From: Pseudomonadales bacterium
Lineage (GTDB): Bacteria; Pseudomonadota; Gammaproteobacteria; Pseudomonadales; Azotimanducaceae
DNA length: 64,000 bases
Direction: 5' to 3'
Assembly: GCA_016779565.1 (NCBI GenBank)
Contig: JADHNJ010000010.1
Coordinates: forward strand, 1-64,000
The notes beneath the pieces were generated by a model that worked only from the letters and a program-made list of their open reading frames with translations, was not told the DNA's origin and ran no database searches. Positions 35,162-45,028 of this stretch are shown one piece after another. Numbering within the stretch: the first letter of the stretch is position 1; each line of letters opens with the position of its first letter. Both the position numbers and the translations under genes were made by a program.

Positions 35162-37021
35162 ATGAGCGAAGATCGAGAGATTGAAAATTCAAACACTCAA
35201 ACCCTGAATGCGCTTCAATCAGAGGTCGTTATCGCAAAGGCAATGTTCAACGATCTTAATCAGGTCATAGATACCCAAGGCAACATGAAATCTCTAACAG
35301 GATGGGGTGCTAAAGATTTTGTGGGTCATTTAGCCGCAGAGCTCTTTCATCCTGAGGATATCGAACGCTTAGAGGCTCTTTTAGTACGATCGCAACCAGA
35401 GGCGGCGTTGCAGCCAGCTACGATCCTTCGGATACAACATGCTGAACTTGGTTGGCGCCCTATTGAAGTCATCATCAACGCTCAGCAAGACAACGCCCCT
35501 TTCACGCTCGCTTTCACCGGCTATCCCGAGGGCGTACTCCAGGCCGAAGCCGCAGCAATTGCAAACACCACAAAGCGCACGCTCATGCTTCAGCAGCGAT
35601 TTGAACACCTCTCCTCCACAATCGTGTTCGATCGCCATTTCCAGTACGTCTGGAGCAATCCTGCCTTTCTCGAATTCTTCAATCTAGATCAAACTGAACT
35701 TGGCAGTATCTCCCTTGCTGAATGGTTGCATCGTTTCAACATAAAAGCCGAAGACAGTGCATCTCGCCCGCTATCGCTGGAGACGCTTTCCACGGATCCA
35801 GCCTGGCAAGGCGAGGTGACGGCGGACCTGGCAGGCATCGAACAACTATTTTTTCTAGTGTCGGAACGGTTATTCATCGATGACCTTGAGGGCGCAGTTG
35901 TCCTTCAACTGTTTGATCGTTCTATGACCTCGGTCAAAGAGCGGCCAGATGAGGTGATAGCCACCGCCATTAAAGCCTTGGCTATTGAGCTCCGAAATGC
36001 GATGGGCGTGATCAGCGGACACGCGACGCTGCTCGGTGAAACCCTAGCCAACGCAAACATCGTCAGCCCCTCAGTCCCTCGGCTCGAGGAATTTACAGAG
36101 CACGTCATTGATCTGCTCGCGCCGCTGACAGCCCTTGCATATCTAAATGAAGATCAACAATTATCATTTTCCCCGATTACGGCGCTGACGGATCTATCTC
36201 CACTGCTCTTTTTGCTCAGCCACAAGCGATTTTTATTGGATGCCGACACCGCTCGAGGTTTTATCTGCGATGGCAATCCGAGCGTCTTTGACCGTGGCAT
36301 TTTAGCAACTGTCATCTCCGCTGATAGTGCGCTTAAAGCCGATGGCAAGATCCGCCTCAAGGTCAAAACAACCCATGATCAACTTACGCTAAATTTTGAG
36401 TTTGAAGGACTAGAACACTCGCATCTTCTGGAATCTCAGATCGATAACCCTCAGCACAGAGTCTCTGCCGCTAAGGTCGCCAAACAATTTGCCCCACTGT
36501 TTGCGCTAAAAACGGCATTTGATGGTTCGATACAAACGACGCTGTCCAGCAACGGCCTGATGCTTAAGCTTTCGCTGCCTGGCAAGTCCACATCAGAATC
36601 TATGCAAGCCGAAGGTCAAAAAGTAAGAGCAATTCGCCAGGCACTATTAATTGAGGATGACGAAGGCGTTAGCGATTTAGTAGCGCTCTTCCTCGGCAGT
36701 CTAGGCATGGACGTGACGTGCTGCAGCTCTGAACAAGAGGTCCATGCACTCGAACACTATGATTTCGATCTCATTGTTTCTGACGTGATGTTAGCGAGCG
36801 GCAAAACCGGTCCGCTGCTTGTAAGATCTATTCGAGAACAGCAACCCGACCTGCCGTGTTTATTTATCTCAGGCTATAAACACGGCGCCCTGTCTGAGGA
36901 GGATCTGGCCCAATCCAAAACGGCATTTTTGGCTAAGCCATTTTCTAAAGCGAGTTTCACCACCCAGGTGCAAGCCTTACTCAAAGGTGCCGACACCTTG
37001 GGTCAACCAACAGTGCCTTGA
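35162..37021 (+). CDS. PAS-containing hybrid sensor protein with degenerate kinase core and intact receiver
   Basis: A 619-residue cytoplasmic protein. Residues about 25-125 and 140-245 look like two PAS-type domains (GWGAKDFVGHLAAELFHPED; VWSNPAFLEFF). A HisKA-like helix follows (about 265-330), but where kinases have His in the HElRN box this protein reads LAIELRNAMG, with Ile275. The ATPase region (about 335-475) has no N-box Asn-Ala pair, no DxGxG and no G2 box. The C-terminal receiver (about 493-608) keeps the acidic pair Asp499/Asp500, phospho-acceptor Asp541 and Lys592. It is therefore probably a non-catalytic scaffold or a phosphate-accepting node fed by another kinase. Start is ATG 35162, not the TTG before it. 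Confidence 0.78.
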   Translation: MSEDREIENSNTQTLNALQSEVVIAKAMFNDLNQVIDTQGNMKSLTGWGAKDFVGHLAAELFHPEDIERLEALLVRSQPEAALQPATILRIQHAELGWRPIEVIINAQQDNAPFTLAFTGYPEGVLQAEAAAIANTTKRTLMLQQRFEHLSSTIVFDRHFQYVWSNPAFLEFFNLDQTELGSISLAEWLHRFNIKAEDSASRPLSLETLSTDPAWQGEVTADLAGIEQLFFLVSERLFIDDLEGAVVLQLFDRSMTSVKERPDEVIATAIKALAIELRNAMGVISGHATLLGETLANANIVSPSVPRLEEFTEHVIDLLAPLTALAYLNEDQQLSFSPITALTDLSPLLFLLSHKRFLLDADTARGFICDGNPSVFDRGILATVISADSALKADGKIRLKVKTTHDQLTLNFEFEGLEHSHLLESQIDNPQHRVSAAKVAKQFAPLFALKTAFDGSIQTTLSSNGLMLKLSLPGKSTSESMQAEGQKVRAIRQALLIEDDEGVSDLVALFLGSLGMDVTCCSSEQEVHALEHYDFDLIVSDVMLASGKTGPLLVRSIREQQPDLPCLFISGYKHGALSEEDLAQSKTAFLAKPFSKASFTTQVQALLKGADTLGQPTVP

Positions 37022-37130
37022 CCGACACCTGCGCTCGGATCACCCCTCGCGCAGGCCTCCGAAGCACGAACATTATTGAGCCTCGCATTAGGCCGGGCTA
37101 AAGTTCAACCACGTGACATAAGGAATCCGC

Positions 37131-38663
37131 ATGCCCAAGCCCCAACGTGCCATTGTTTTACTGCTGGACAGCTTAAACCGCCATATGTTGGGGTGTTACG
37201 GTGGTCAAGAATTTTCAACCCCCAACATCGATCGTCTAGCAAAGCGATCACAAGTCTTTACGAATCATTACACAGGGTCCCTCCCATGCATGCCCGCCAG
37301 GCACGACATTTTGTGTGGCGCTTTGGATTTTCTCTGGAAACCGTGGGGTTCGGTTGAGCTTTGGGAGCGACCCATTACCTATGACCTGAAACGACAGGGC
37401 ATCGTAACTAAGCTGGTCACTGATCACCCGCACCTATTCGAAACTGGCGGTGAAAACTACCACACCGATTTTTTTGCTTGGGACTATTTGCGGGGCCATG
37501 AAAGCGACCCGTGGCGGACTCGGGTTGACCCTAGTTGGCAAGGCGCGCCTACTATGCCTGCGGCGACCAAGTATCCCGATAAAGCCTCAGCCTACGATCT
37601 TTCAAGAACGTACTTTAGAGAAGAACAAGACTATCCTGGCCCGAAGACCATGCAGGCAACGGCAGATTGGCTCAAAGATCATGGCCGACATCACGAATCG
37701 TTCTTGTTATTTGTCGACGAGTTCGACCCTCATGAACCCTTTGATACGCCAGAACCCTGGGCCAGCCTTTATGAGGATGACTGGGCAGATGAGCGCATTA
37801 TCTGGCCGCCCTATGCAACCGATACCATCGCCAATGGTGTCATTTCTGCACGTCAAGCGAAGCATATTCGTAACAATTACGGCGCCAAGTTGTCTATGAT
37901 CGACCACTGGTTAGGCCGGGTACTCGACATACTTGATACCGAGAATTACTGGCAGGACACCATGGTAATTCTCTGTACTGATCATGGTCATTATCTAGGT
38001 GAAAAGGATATTTTTGGTAAGCCAAGAGTTATGCAGTACGAACCTCTTGGACACACGCCGCTGATGATTGCCTATCCCGGAGCAGCACCAAAACCCATCA
38101 ATCAACTCACTACCAACGTTGACCTTTACGCAACGCTTGCGGATCTCTTTGACGTTACACCTAATCATAAGACCCATGGCGTGAGTTTATTGCCAGCCAT
38201 AACGGCAAACCAGAAGAGCACCCGAGATTGGGCCCTTGGCGGTATTTTCGGTAACTGGGTACAAATCCAAGATGGGCGCTACAAATATGCCCGTGCGCCG
38301 GTAGGGGACAATTTTCCGCTGTCAATGTGGTCAAACCGCTGGTCAACGATGCCGGTACCCTACTACCCCGGGCTACGACTGCCCGAACCTGACGCTAGGG
38401 CCTATTTGGACTATATGCCTGGTTCGAAGATTCCTGTTATCCGACAGCCTTTTCAATCCGGCGACATGCTGCCATTTTGGAGCCTGGGCGGCAGCACGGA
38501 TGATCATTATTTATTTGATATCGAAAATGATCCGGAAGAATCCGAAAACCTGATCGGCACGGCGCAGGAGTCCCGGATGATCGATTTGTTGGAAACGGCG
38601 CTTCACGAAATTGAGGCGCCTAAAGAGCAGGCCCAGAGGCTAGGACTTCCAAGCGGGCGCTAA
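37131..38663 (+). CDS. Type I sulfatase
   Basis: A 510-residue alkaline-phosphatase superfamily enzyme. The formylglycine motif is Cys53-Met-Pro-Ala-Arg57 (CxPxR), metal ligands include Asp13 in LLDSLNRHML and TDHGHYLGE (about 283-291). No signal peptide is visible, which is unusual for enzymes acting on external sulfated polysaccharide, so a small or internalised sulfate ester or phosphonate may be the substrate. Start ATG 37131 has AAGGAA upstream. Activation would need a formylglycine-generating enzyme, not encoded here. Confidence 0.9.
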   Translation: MPKPQRAIVLLLDSLNRHMLGCYGGQEFSTPNIDRLAKRSQVFTNHYTGSLPCMPARHDILCGALDFLWKPWGSVELWERPITYDLKRQGIVTKLVTDHPHLFETGGENYHTDFFAWDYLRGHESDPWRTRVDPSWQGAPTMPAATKYPDKASAYDLSRTYFREEQDYPGPKTMQATADWLKDHGRHHESFLLFVDEFDPHEPFDTPEPWASLYEDDWADERIIWPPYATDTIANGVISARQAKHIRNNYGAKLSMIDHWLGRVLDILDTENYWQDTMVILCTDHGHYLGEKDIFGKPRVMQYEPLGHTPLMIAYPGAAPKPINQLTTNVDLYATLADLFDVTPNHKTHGVSLLPAITANQKSTRDWALGGIFGNWVQIQDGRYKYARAPVGDNFPLSMWSNRWSTMPVPYYPGLRLPEPDARAYLDYMPGSKIPVIRQPFQSGDMLPFWSLGGSTDDHYLFDIENDPEESENLIGTAQESRMIDLLETALHEIEAPKEQAQRLGLPSGR

Positions 38664-38780
38664 AATCTGCAGACAGGTTACCCACAAACCAGAAACGCTT
38701 GAGCCAGAGTTTTAGTAGATTGCTCGAAAAATCACTCACTGAGAATAGACCGAAGATACCCAACCAACCCAAAAAATCGC

Positions 38781-39734
38781 CTAACCCCGGAGTCGCAACC
38801 AAGCATAAAGCGCCAAACTGCAGGACAACATGCCACCGATGACCCAGTAAAACCCACTCGGGGACTCAACCCCCGGCAGACCGCCCACATTCATACCAAA
38901 AACCCCGGTTAAAAAGGTTGCAGGTAAAAAGAGTCCTGCCAATAGGCCAAGTGCATTTAGGCGCTTGTTCTGATCTTCTTGAAGTCGCTGATTGATGCCT
39001 TCTTGAACCACCATAACCCGCTCTCTGACTAGATCTAGATCTTCAACATAACGAGCAAACCGATCCGCCTCAATGCTCACTCGATCGATCTCGTCAGCAC
39101 TGAGCCAGGGGAGCTTGCGACGAGCGAGCTCGTGCAGGGCATCTCGTTGGGGACTGACGAATCGACGGACCGATGCGATACGCCGCCTGAGTTCTGCAAC
39201 CTCGGCGAGATCCGGGGATTGAACCGCTTCCAAAAGCGTTTCCTCAAGCGCATCGGTGGCGATCGTCAGAGTCTCTAGGTAAGCAGACACTCGATCTGCC
39301 AAGGCGACTAAAATTTTGGTTAAGACTCGTTGGGGGCGACTCGCCGATGACTCGCTCAGCAAATCTCGGCGAACCTGTTGAACTGATGCCAAAACCTGAA
39401 GTCTGACGGTGACAATCACGTTATTGTCCATCCAAAGGCGCAAGGACACCATGTCCACCGGATCACGATCCGCATTTAAGTTGATGCCTCGCAATGTCAG
39501 CAAAAGGCCCGAATCCAATACGGTCATCATTGGCCGAGTTTCATCAGCCATCAGTCTCTCAACAACCCTGGACTCCAGACCCATCGCCGCCAAAGCGGCG
39601 GTCGACCCACTTTGACTGCCGTCGAAGTGACACCAAATAGGTCGCCGTTCAAGCACCGCCTCCGGCTCGAGCTCGCTCCCCGAGCCATCCAGCGCCAACC
39701 CGAAAACCAGGCTTTGCTCCAAGTCTGATGTCAC
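38781..39734 (-). CDS. CorA/ZntB-family divalent cation transporter
   Basis: A 317-residue protein with a large N-terminal cytoplasmic domain (1-255) and two C-terminal helices. The loop signature is FGMNVGGLPG (CorA GMN with the GG that marks ZntB-like members). ZntB transports Zn2+ with protons. It is convergent with the sulfatase gene and divergent from the MFS gene at 39819, so it is monocistronic. Confidence 0.85.
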   Translation of the reverse strand: MTSDLEQSLVFGLALDGSGSELEPEAVLERRPIWCHFDGSQSGSTAALAAMGLESRVVERLMADETRPMMTVLDSGLLLTLRGINLNADRDPVDMVSLRLWMDNNVIVTVRLQVLASVQQVRRDLLSESSASRPQRVLTKILVALADRVSAYLETLTIATDALEETLLEAVQSPDLAEVAELRRRIASVRRFVSPQRDALHELARRKLPWLSADEIDRVSIEADRFARYVEDLDLVRERVMVVQEGINQRLQEDQNKRLNALGLLAGLFLPATFLTGVFGMNVGGLPGVESPSGFYWVIGGMLSCSLALYAWLRLRG

Positions 39735-39818
39735 TGAAAAATTCCTTATTTTAATGTCATAAACGCTAGCATTTTATGTGCAACGGCCCTACTATGCGCG
39801 CGATTTTGGAGCGCCAAA

Positions 39819-41135
39819 GTGTCACGAATATTATCTGCTATTTTTCCACTCTTGTTGAGCACGGCAATCCTTTTAATGGGTCACGGGCTCCAACTCACTT
39901 TGGGCCCACTCTTTGGTCTTAAACTCGGGTTTTCTGAGCTTCAAATTGGCTACCAAGGCTCTGCTTATTTTCTGGGTTTCATCATCGGCTGCCTGGGCAT
40001 CCCGCACCTGATTCGATCTGTTGGTCACATCAGAGTTTTCTTAGTGTTAATTTCCCTTGCAACACTGGCACTGCTTACCCTCGGTCTGGGCGGTCAATCC
40101 CTGCTCTGGGTGAGCGCTCGATGCCTGTCAGGCGTTTGTTTCGCTGGACTTTATATGATTATTGAGTCCTGGCTGAACGAGTCAGCTACCGTCGAGAATA
40201 GAGGGCGCGTATTGTCGGTCTATTCAGTAATTACTCTGATCGCCATCAGTCTCGGCCAGCTCTCAATCAGCTTGGACCTTAGTCACATGCAGCTTTTGAT
40301 TGTAGGCGCTATGCTCATTTTATTAAGCGCGATCCCTATCGGCCTTACCAAGACCCCAGCACCGGCGCCACTTCATCAGGTTTCCTTTAAATTTAAGACG
40401 GTCTATCGGGACTCTAAGGTCGCACTCTACAGCACATTTATCAGCGGCCTCATAACCTCAGGTTTTTTATCGCTTGGCCCTATCATTGGTAAAGCTCTAG
40501 GTTTTGAGGCGCTCGAAATCAGCTTCTTTCTAGCGATCACCCTCGTCGGCGGGGCCCTATTTCAATTTCCAGTCGGCCGATTCTCCGACCGACTTGACCG
40601 TCGACTTGTCCTTGCAGGCCTTAGCGCGGGCGCCAGCTTCATCGCTTTCATTACCGTTTTATTTGAGGTTGAGTCAGCCGCTTACTTTTACGTCATTATG
40701 TTTTTCTTTGGCGCGATGACCCTGCCGCTCTACAGCATTTCATTAGCCCATGCTAATGACAACTCAAAGCTCTCACCGGTTGAGACCGGCAGCGTCATTT
40801 TACTCACCTACTCACTCGGGTCGGTCATTGGGCCATCACTACTGTCAGCAACTTTACTAGTCTCTAATTATGGCCTTTATTTCATCGCCCTGCTTACCCT
40901 CACTCCGTTTGCCATCATCACGTTCTTAAGGACAAGAACAGTCCCTGCCACTCAAGCCCACTTTATGCCTTACCAAGATGTTCCGGTAACAACCCAAGAA
41001 GCCATCGTGCTGAGCGCTGAAGACGCCGAGATTGCACAATTTGAGGATAACAAGCCAGCGCCTGTTAAAAGTACCATGCACCCAGAATCGCCCACGCTCG
41101 ACCCCACCAAAGTGTCTAGCCAAAATGGCTTGTAG
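39819..41135 (+). CDS. MFS transporter, YcaD-like
   Basis: A 438-residue carrier starting with GTG behind GGAG. About twelve helices; motif FSDRLDRRLVLAG in the central loop. The N-terminal LTLGPLFGLKLGFSELQIGYQGSAYFLGFIIGC and IIESWLNESA are typical for the YcaD/CynX-like group. A hydrophilic tail of about 50 residues extends from the last helix. Substrate unknown. The last ten bases overlap a small 57-codon frame that I do not accept as a gene. Confidence 0.85.
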   Translation: MSRILSAIFPLLLSTAILLMGHGLQLTLGPLFGLKLGFSELQIGYQGSAYFLGFIIGCLGIPHLIRSVGHIRVFLVLISLATLALLTLGLGGQSLLWVSARCLSGVCFAGLYMIIESWLNESATVENRGRVLSVYSVITLIAISLGQLSISLDLSHMQLLIVGAMLILLSAIPIGLTKTPAPAPLHQVSFKFKTVYRDSKVALYSTFISGLITSGFLSLGPIIGKALGFEALEISFFLAITLVGGALFQFPVGRFSDRLDRRLVLAGLSAGASFIAFITVLFEVESAAYFYVIMFFFGAMTLPLYSISLAHANDNSKLSPVETGSVILLTYSLGSVIGPSLLSATLLVSNYGLYFIALLTLTPFAIITFLRTRTVPATQAHFMPYQDVPVTTQEAIVLSAEDAEIAQFEDNKPAPVKSTMHPESPTLDPTKVSSQNGL

Positions 41136-41308
41136 CGATATCAACGCTAAAATTTCTGAACTAGAGGCCGACCGTGCCTGGCTTGCGCGATTTGGTAAGA
41201 ACGCTTTCAGGAAAACGTCTTTTCGACTCATTACGCTCGAGCATCCGAGGCACAACCCAAGCCCATTCGCCCTGAGTGTTCGTTTTACAACCGACTGATC
41301 TCTGAACC

Positions 41309-42214
41309 CTAGCCGTGGCCCCGGGTTTTGGTAGCGCCTTTTTTGGCTTTAGTTTCAAGAAAGCTAATGATCATTGAAGCCACATCCTTTTTGGTGGCCA
41401 CCTCAATCGCTTCGAGTCCCGGGGAGGAATTTACTTCCATCACAACAGGCCCATGATTGGATCGCAAAATGTCGACCCCGCACACATTCAAACCCATTGT
41501 TTTAGCAGCACGCACAGCCGTTGAACGCTCTTCCGGGGTTATCCTTATTAGACTGGCTGTGCCGCCGCGGTGAATATTCGATCGAAACTCTCCTTCTTTG
41601 GCTTGTCGCTTCATAGCGGCGACCACTTTGTCGCCGATCACGAAACAGCGGATATCAGCACCCCCGGCTTCGCCTATGTATTCTTGTACCAACACCGACA
41701 CATTCAACCCGAAAAAAGATTGGATCACGCTTTCAGCTGCTTTGCGCGTTTCAGCAAGGACCACGCCGATGCCCTGGGTACCCTGAAGCAGCTTTATCAC
41801 CAGCGGCGCGCCGCCGACCATCTTGATTAAATCGGCAATATCATCAGGTTTGTTGGCAAACCCCGTTACGGGTAAACCGATCCCTCGACGGGACAACAAC
41901 TGCATCGATCGGAGCTTGTCACGCGACCGGCTGATCGCGACCGACTCATTCAGCGGATAAACCCCCATCATTTCAAACTGCCGGGAGACCGCAGTACCGT
42001 AAAAAGTCACGGATGCCCCGATTCTTGGAATCACTGCATCAAACCCGGTCATCTCTTCACCCTTAAAATGAATCGACGGTCGATGCGATGTGATGTTCAT
42101 ATAACACCGTAAGACATCTAAAACTTTTACATCGTGACCCCTTGATTCGGCAGCTTCAATCAAGCGGCGAGTCGAGTAAAGGTTACGGTTTCTGGACAAT
42201 AAGGCGATTCTCAT
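41309..42214 (-). CDS. rimK: Ribosomal protein S6 glutamate ligase
   Basis: A 301-residue ATP-grasp enzyme adding glutamate residues to the C-terminus of ribosomal protein S6. Family features: [12 protein letters not shown] at the N-terminus, ATP-grasp segments [15 protein letters not shown] (about 136-150), [16 protein letters not shown], and [14 protein letters not shown] with the metal ligands. Its ATG overlaps the stop of rimB (ATGA), so the two are translationally coupled. The usual third partner RimA, an EAL protein, is not adjacent. Confidence 0.93.
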   Translation of the reverse strand: MRIALLSRNRNLYSTRRLIEAAESRGHDVKVLDVLRCYMNITSHRPSIHFKGEEMTGFDAVIPRIGASVTFYGTAVSRQFEMMGVYPLNESVAISRSRDKLRSMQLLSRRGIGLPVTGFANKPDDIADLIKMVGGAPLVIKLLQGTQGIGVVLAETRKAAESVIQSFFGLNVSVLVQEYIGEAGGADIRCFVIGDKVVAAMKRQAKEGEFRSNIHRGGTASLIRITPEERSTAVRAAKTMGLNVCGVDILRSNHGPVVMEVNSSPGLEAIEVATKKDVASMIISFLETKAKKGATKTRGHG

Positions 42215-42684
42215 GAGGTCTTGGACTCCTCATTGGTTGGATTAAAGATCTCGAACTCTGTTCTAGGCCTGGTCAAACGATAAGGAGATTTTGCATCGAC
42301 CATCAAATTTAGTTGCGTTAATGTTCGTCGCCCCAATAACACCCGATACTGCATTGCCTGCCGATCGGCTAAGGTAAATTCGGTCAGACAGCTTTGATCG
42401 CCCAGCTGTAACGTTGCCTTGATCACAATGCGCTGCGACTGATGACCGCCAGAGTCTCGCACGTCTCGACGCTCTAAAATCGGTTGGCGGCACAGCACCT
42501 CTGGGGAAGGCTTGTTACGAGAAGTCGCCAAATTGAACTGCACCCATTCGACCCCCTCATGCCAGAACGCTTCTATTGATCGCGCATCAAGACAAGAGGT
42601 CAACGCTCCAGTGTCTAATTTTGCTCTCATCACAGGCGTCTGCAAATCAGGTAGCGTGACAAATTCTCTCCAACCGGCAATCAT
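42211..42684 (-). CDS. rimB: RimB-type retropepsin-like protease (ATP-dependent zinc protease family)
   Basis: A 157-residue protein of the DUF785/RimB family. The aspartyl-protease-like motif Leu-Asp24-Thr-Gly ([10 protein letters not shown], 21-30) and the later LLGRRTL are typical. In Pseudomonas RimB cuts glutamate tails from S6 and works with RimK. It leads the rimB-rimK operon with a 4-base overlap. A GGGGG stretch precedes the start. Confidence 0.85.
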   Translation of the reverse strand: MIAGWREFVTLPDLQTPVMRAKLDTGALTSCLDARSIEAFWHEGVEWVQFNLATSRNKPSPEVLCRQPILERRDVRDSGGHQSQRIVIKATLQLGDQSCLTEFTLADRQAMQYRVLLGRRTLTQLNLMVDAKSPYRLTRPRTEFEIFNPTNEESKTS

Positions 42685-42773
42685 TACGCCCCCTAAAAGC
42701 GCCGCATGCTAACGACTTATCAAGCGCTGCGCAACGCTTTTTCGCTAGCGGCAAAAGCCCAACTTTCGGCCGG

Positions 42774-43679
42774 TCAAATCTGAAAATTTAGTCGCAATCC
42801 CGGGGTCGGCCAACTTACCTTAATCAACCGCCCAGTGGTCGACAGCGTAATGTAGGCATCTGTCAAATTGTCGCCGCCAAAGGCAATATTCGTCGTCAAC
42901 ACGTCCGGCATTGGATAGAAGGTCGTCCCAGACCCATCGGGGGCGTGTACTGTGATACCTCCTGTAATCAGCGTCGCAACACAGACCCCCCCAGTAGCAT
43001 CAACCGCCAACGAATCAAACATGTGAAACCCTGGTTTTTGAGCCAACATTCGACGAGGTTGGTTGCTATCAATCACACCCGGTTCAGCTAAGGAATAAGC
43101 CCAGACTCGTCCAGTCGGTGTTTCAGCCACGTATAGCTCCGTCTCGTCTGGGGAAAGCCCTATCCCATTGGGACCTTCCAGGGGAAAAATCGCCTCGACA
43201 ATCTGGCTCCCGTCTGCTTTGGCATAAAAAACGCCTGTCCGGTCACGGTCTCGGGCTCGGGTTTTACCATGATCGGTGAACCAAAATCCTCCTTCCCGAT
43301 CGAAGACTAAATCGTTCGGCCCCTTTAAAGGCTCGCCCTCGCAGGTCTCATACAGCCTTTCAACTGCCCCGGTCTGGATATTCACCCGTTCGATCCGACC
43401 ACCACTGTAGTCTGCCGGTTGATTACCCGGAAAAACACGACCATCTCGACCGCGATGCCATTCAAATCCTCCGTTATTGCATACATAACAATACCCATCT
43501 GGGCCCATTGCTGCGCCATTAGGACCACCACCTAGATCTGCCACTAAGGTTTTCTCGCCATTCGCTGCCACTCGAGTCAAGGTGCCATTTTGAATCTCAA
43601 CGACCAGTACAGACCCGTCATCAAGAGCGACCGGTCCCTCTGGGAACCCTAATCCGCTGGCGACTTCTGTAATCTCCAT
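42774..43679 (-). CDS. SMP-30/gluconolactonase family protein
   Basis: A 301-residue beta-propeller lactonase-like protein. Metal-binding residues visible include Glu15 in GFPEGPV, Asn in GGPNGAAMGPDGYCYVCN, GPNDLVFDREGGFWFTD and FDSLAVDATGG. Such enzymes hydrolyse sugar or aromatic lactones. The start has AAGGAGTG at six bases. It is a single-gene unit and does not neighbour sugar dehydrogenases. Confidence 0.9.
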   Translation of the reverse strand: MEITEVASGLGFPEGPVALDDGSVLVVEIQNGTLTRVAANGEKTLVADLGGGPNGAAMGPDGYCYVCNNGGFEWHRGRDGRVFPGNQPADYSGGRIERVNIQTGAVERLYETCEGEPLKGPNDLVFDREGGFWFTDHGKTRARDRDRTGVFYAKADGSQIVEAIFPLEGPNGIGLSPDETELYVAETPTGRVWAYSLAEPGVIDSNQPRRMLAQKPGFHMFDSLAVDATGGVCVATLITGGITVHAPDGSGTTFYPMPDVLTTNIAFGGDNLTDAYITLSTTGRLIKVSWPTPGLRLNFQI

Positions 43680-43787
43680 AACCTACACTCCTTAAATGCC
43701 TATCCTTGTTGCTCGATGCGCGAGTCAGTCATTGAATCTCATCCCGCTGATACCCCTACTATTCGGGATAGCACTCGACATCCTTTG

Positions 43788-44564
43788 CTAATCGTCCTGT
43801 ATTGCCGCTGGTGCGCCGCCGGGATACGGTGTTGCACCAAAACTGCTAATCATATCGGTCACCGCCTCCGCCATCGCTTTAAGGTCATCCTCTTCGGTAC
43901 CTCGCATCACCAAATTCGTGCCATAACCATCGGGCCGGTAAAAAGGATAGGAGCCTAGATCAATCTCCGGATATCTACTTTGAATCTCAGATAATGCTTC
44001 TGCCACCTGGCTCTCGCCTAAAAAAGCCCCCACCGTCAGCGACCGCACAGGTTCGCCTCCTGGCAGCCGATTGCGATCGAAGGTACTCGCCATCGCTTGC
44101 ATCACCATAGGTACGCCTGCCATGACAAACACATTCCCCAATTGAAACCCCGGCGGCCCCCCGGTGGGGTTTTCAATGAGCGTTGCACCCACAGGAATCC
44201 TCGCCATGCGCAGCCGGGAAGCCATAACCTCAGGCGTGGCAGGCCTTTGCTTGATGAGTGCCGCAACCTCAGGATGCTCCTCGATTTCAACGCCAAACGC
44301 CTTTGCAAGGCTATCGGCAGTAATATCGTCATGAGTCGGCCCAATGCCGCCGGTAGTGAACACATAATCAAATCGGTTTCGACACTGATTAACCGTGTCA
44401 ACAATGGTTGATTCGATATCGGGTATCACTCTGGCTTCCAACATGCGGATACCTAGCTCGTTTAGTACGCCGCTCAGATGCGCTAAATTTGTATCCTGGG
44501 TTCGCCCAGATAGGATTTCGTTGCCGATAATAATCAAGCAAGCAGAGGTAACAGTCTTTGACAT
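43788..44564 (-). CDS. CinA-like molybdopterin-binding domain protein
   Basis: A 258-residue protein starting at ATG 44564 with AAGGACG upstream; a longer frame to 44600 lacks a site. It carries the MoCF_biosynth (CinA N-terminal) domain: IIIGNEILSGRTQDTN (about 11-26), and TTGGIGPTHDDITAD, followed by FVMAGVPMVMQAM. The C-terminal NMN-amidase domain of full-length CinA is absent. The family includes COG1058 nucleotide pyrophosphatases that clean ADP-ribose or oxidised CoA. Monocistronic. Confidence 0.85.
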   Translation of the reverse strand: MSKTVTSACLIIIGNEILSGRTQDTNLAHLSGVLNELGIRMLEARVIPDIESTIVDTVNQCRNRFDYVFTTGGIGPTHDDITADSLAKAFGVEIEEHPEVAALIKQRPATPEVMASRLRMARIPVGATLIENPTGGPPGFQLGNVFVMAGVPMVMQAMASTFDRNRLPGGEPVRSLTVGAFLGESQVAEALSEIQSRYPEIDLGSYPFYRPDGYGTNLVMRGTEEDDLKAMAEAVTDMISSFGATPYPGGAPAAIQDD

Positions 44565-45028
44565 GAGACGTCCTTGGTAACTTTTGTTCGGGGTAGGCAC
44601 CTTATTTAACCACGAAAATAGTACCTGGTTCGCTAGCGCCGCTACCCCATTGTCATCGGGCGCAGCCTTTGAAACAATCGCTTCTTAATTCTCGTCGGAG
44701 ATCTTGACTCTAGCGAGGGTCTTTCCCGGGCGCTGACACCAAGGACTTTGAGTTGATAGCCGTCCATGAGATCGAGCTGCACCAAGGCATCGACACGCCG
44801 GTGATGCTAGCGGATTGATGAGACCACCGGATTAAATCGATCATCGGCCCGGTTTATTGGGTCGTCACGCGCAGGCTTTTGACGGTGCCTCAAAGAAAGC
44901 AGGCAGCGACGAAAGCAGACAGAGACAAAAGCAGAAGGCCCATTGTCCGCTAGATGAAGACTTTGAGCGTATACCAATTTATACAACGGTCGCGCACAGC
45001 AAACTTAAATTTTGGGCCAAGGATTTCC
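44565..45028. other. 464-bp intergenic region upstream of uvrA
   Basis: No credible gene. A minus-strand frame of 41 codons (44642-44767) lacks a ribosome binding site and is probably chance or remnant coding. I searched for CTGT-N8-ACAG, the core of LexA sites, and found none here. A short palindrome GTATA-N6-TATAC at 44969-44984 lies 44 bp before the uvrA start and could be an operator or overlap a promoter. Confidence 0.5.

Noticed and set aside
37028-37055. Hairpin CCTGCGC/GCGCAGG after the pseudokinase gene
   Set aside because: A 7-bp stem with a 14-nt loop but no T-tract; not a convincing intrinsic terminator.
41125-41298. A 57-codon frame overlapping the end of the YcaD-like MFS gene
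   Set aside because: Codon use is plausible but there is no ribosome binding site and no recognisable family; too weak for a gene call.
44642-44767. 41-codon minus-strand frame upstream of uvrA
   Set aside because: No ribosome binding site and basic, repetitive C-terminus; probably chance.
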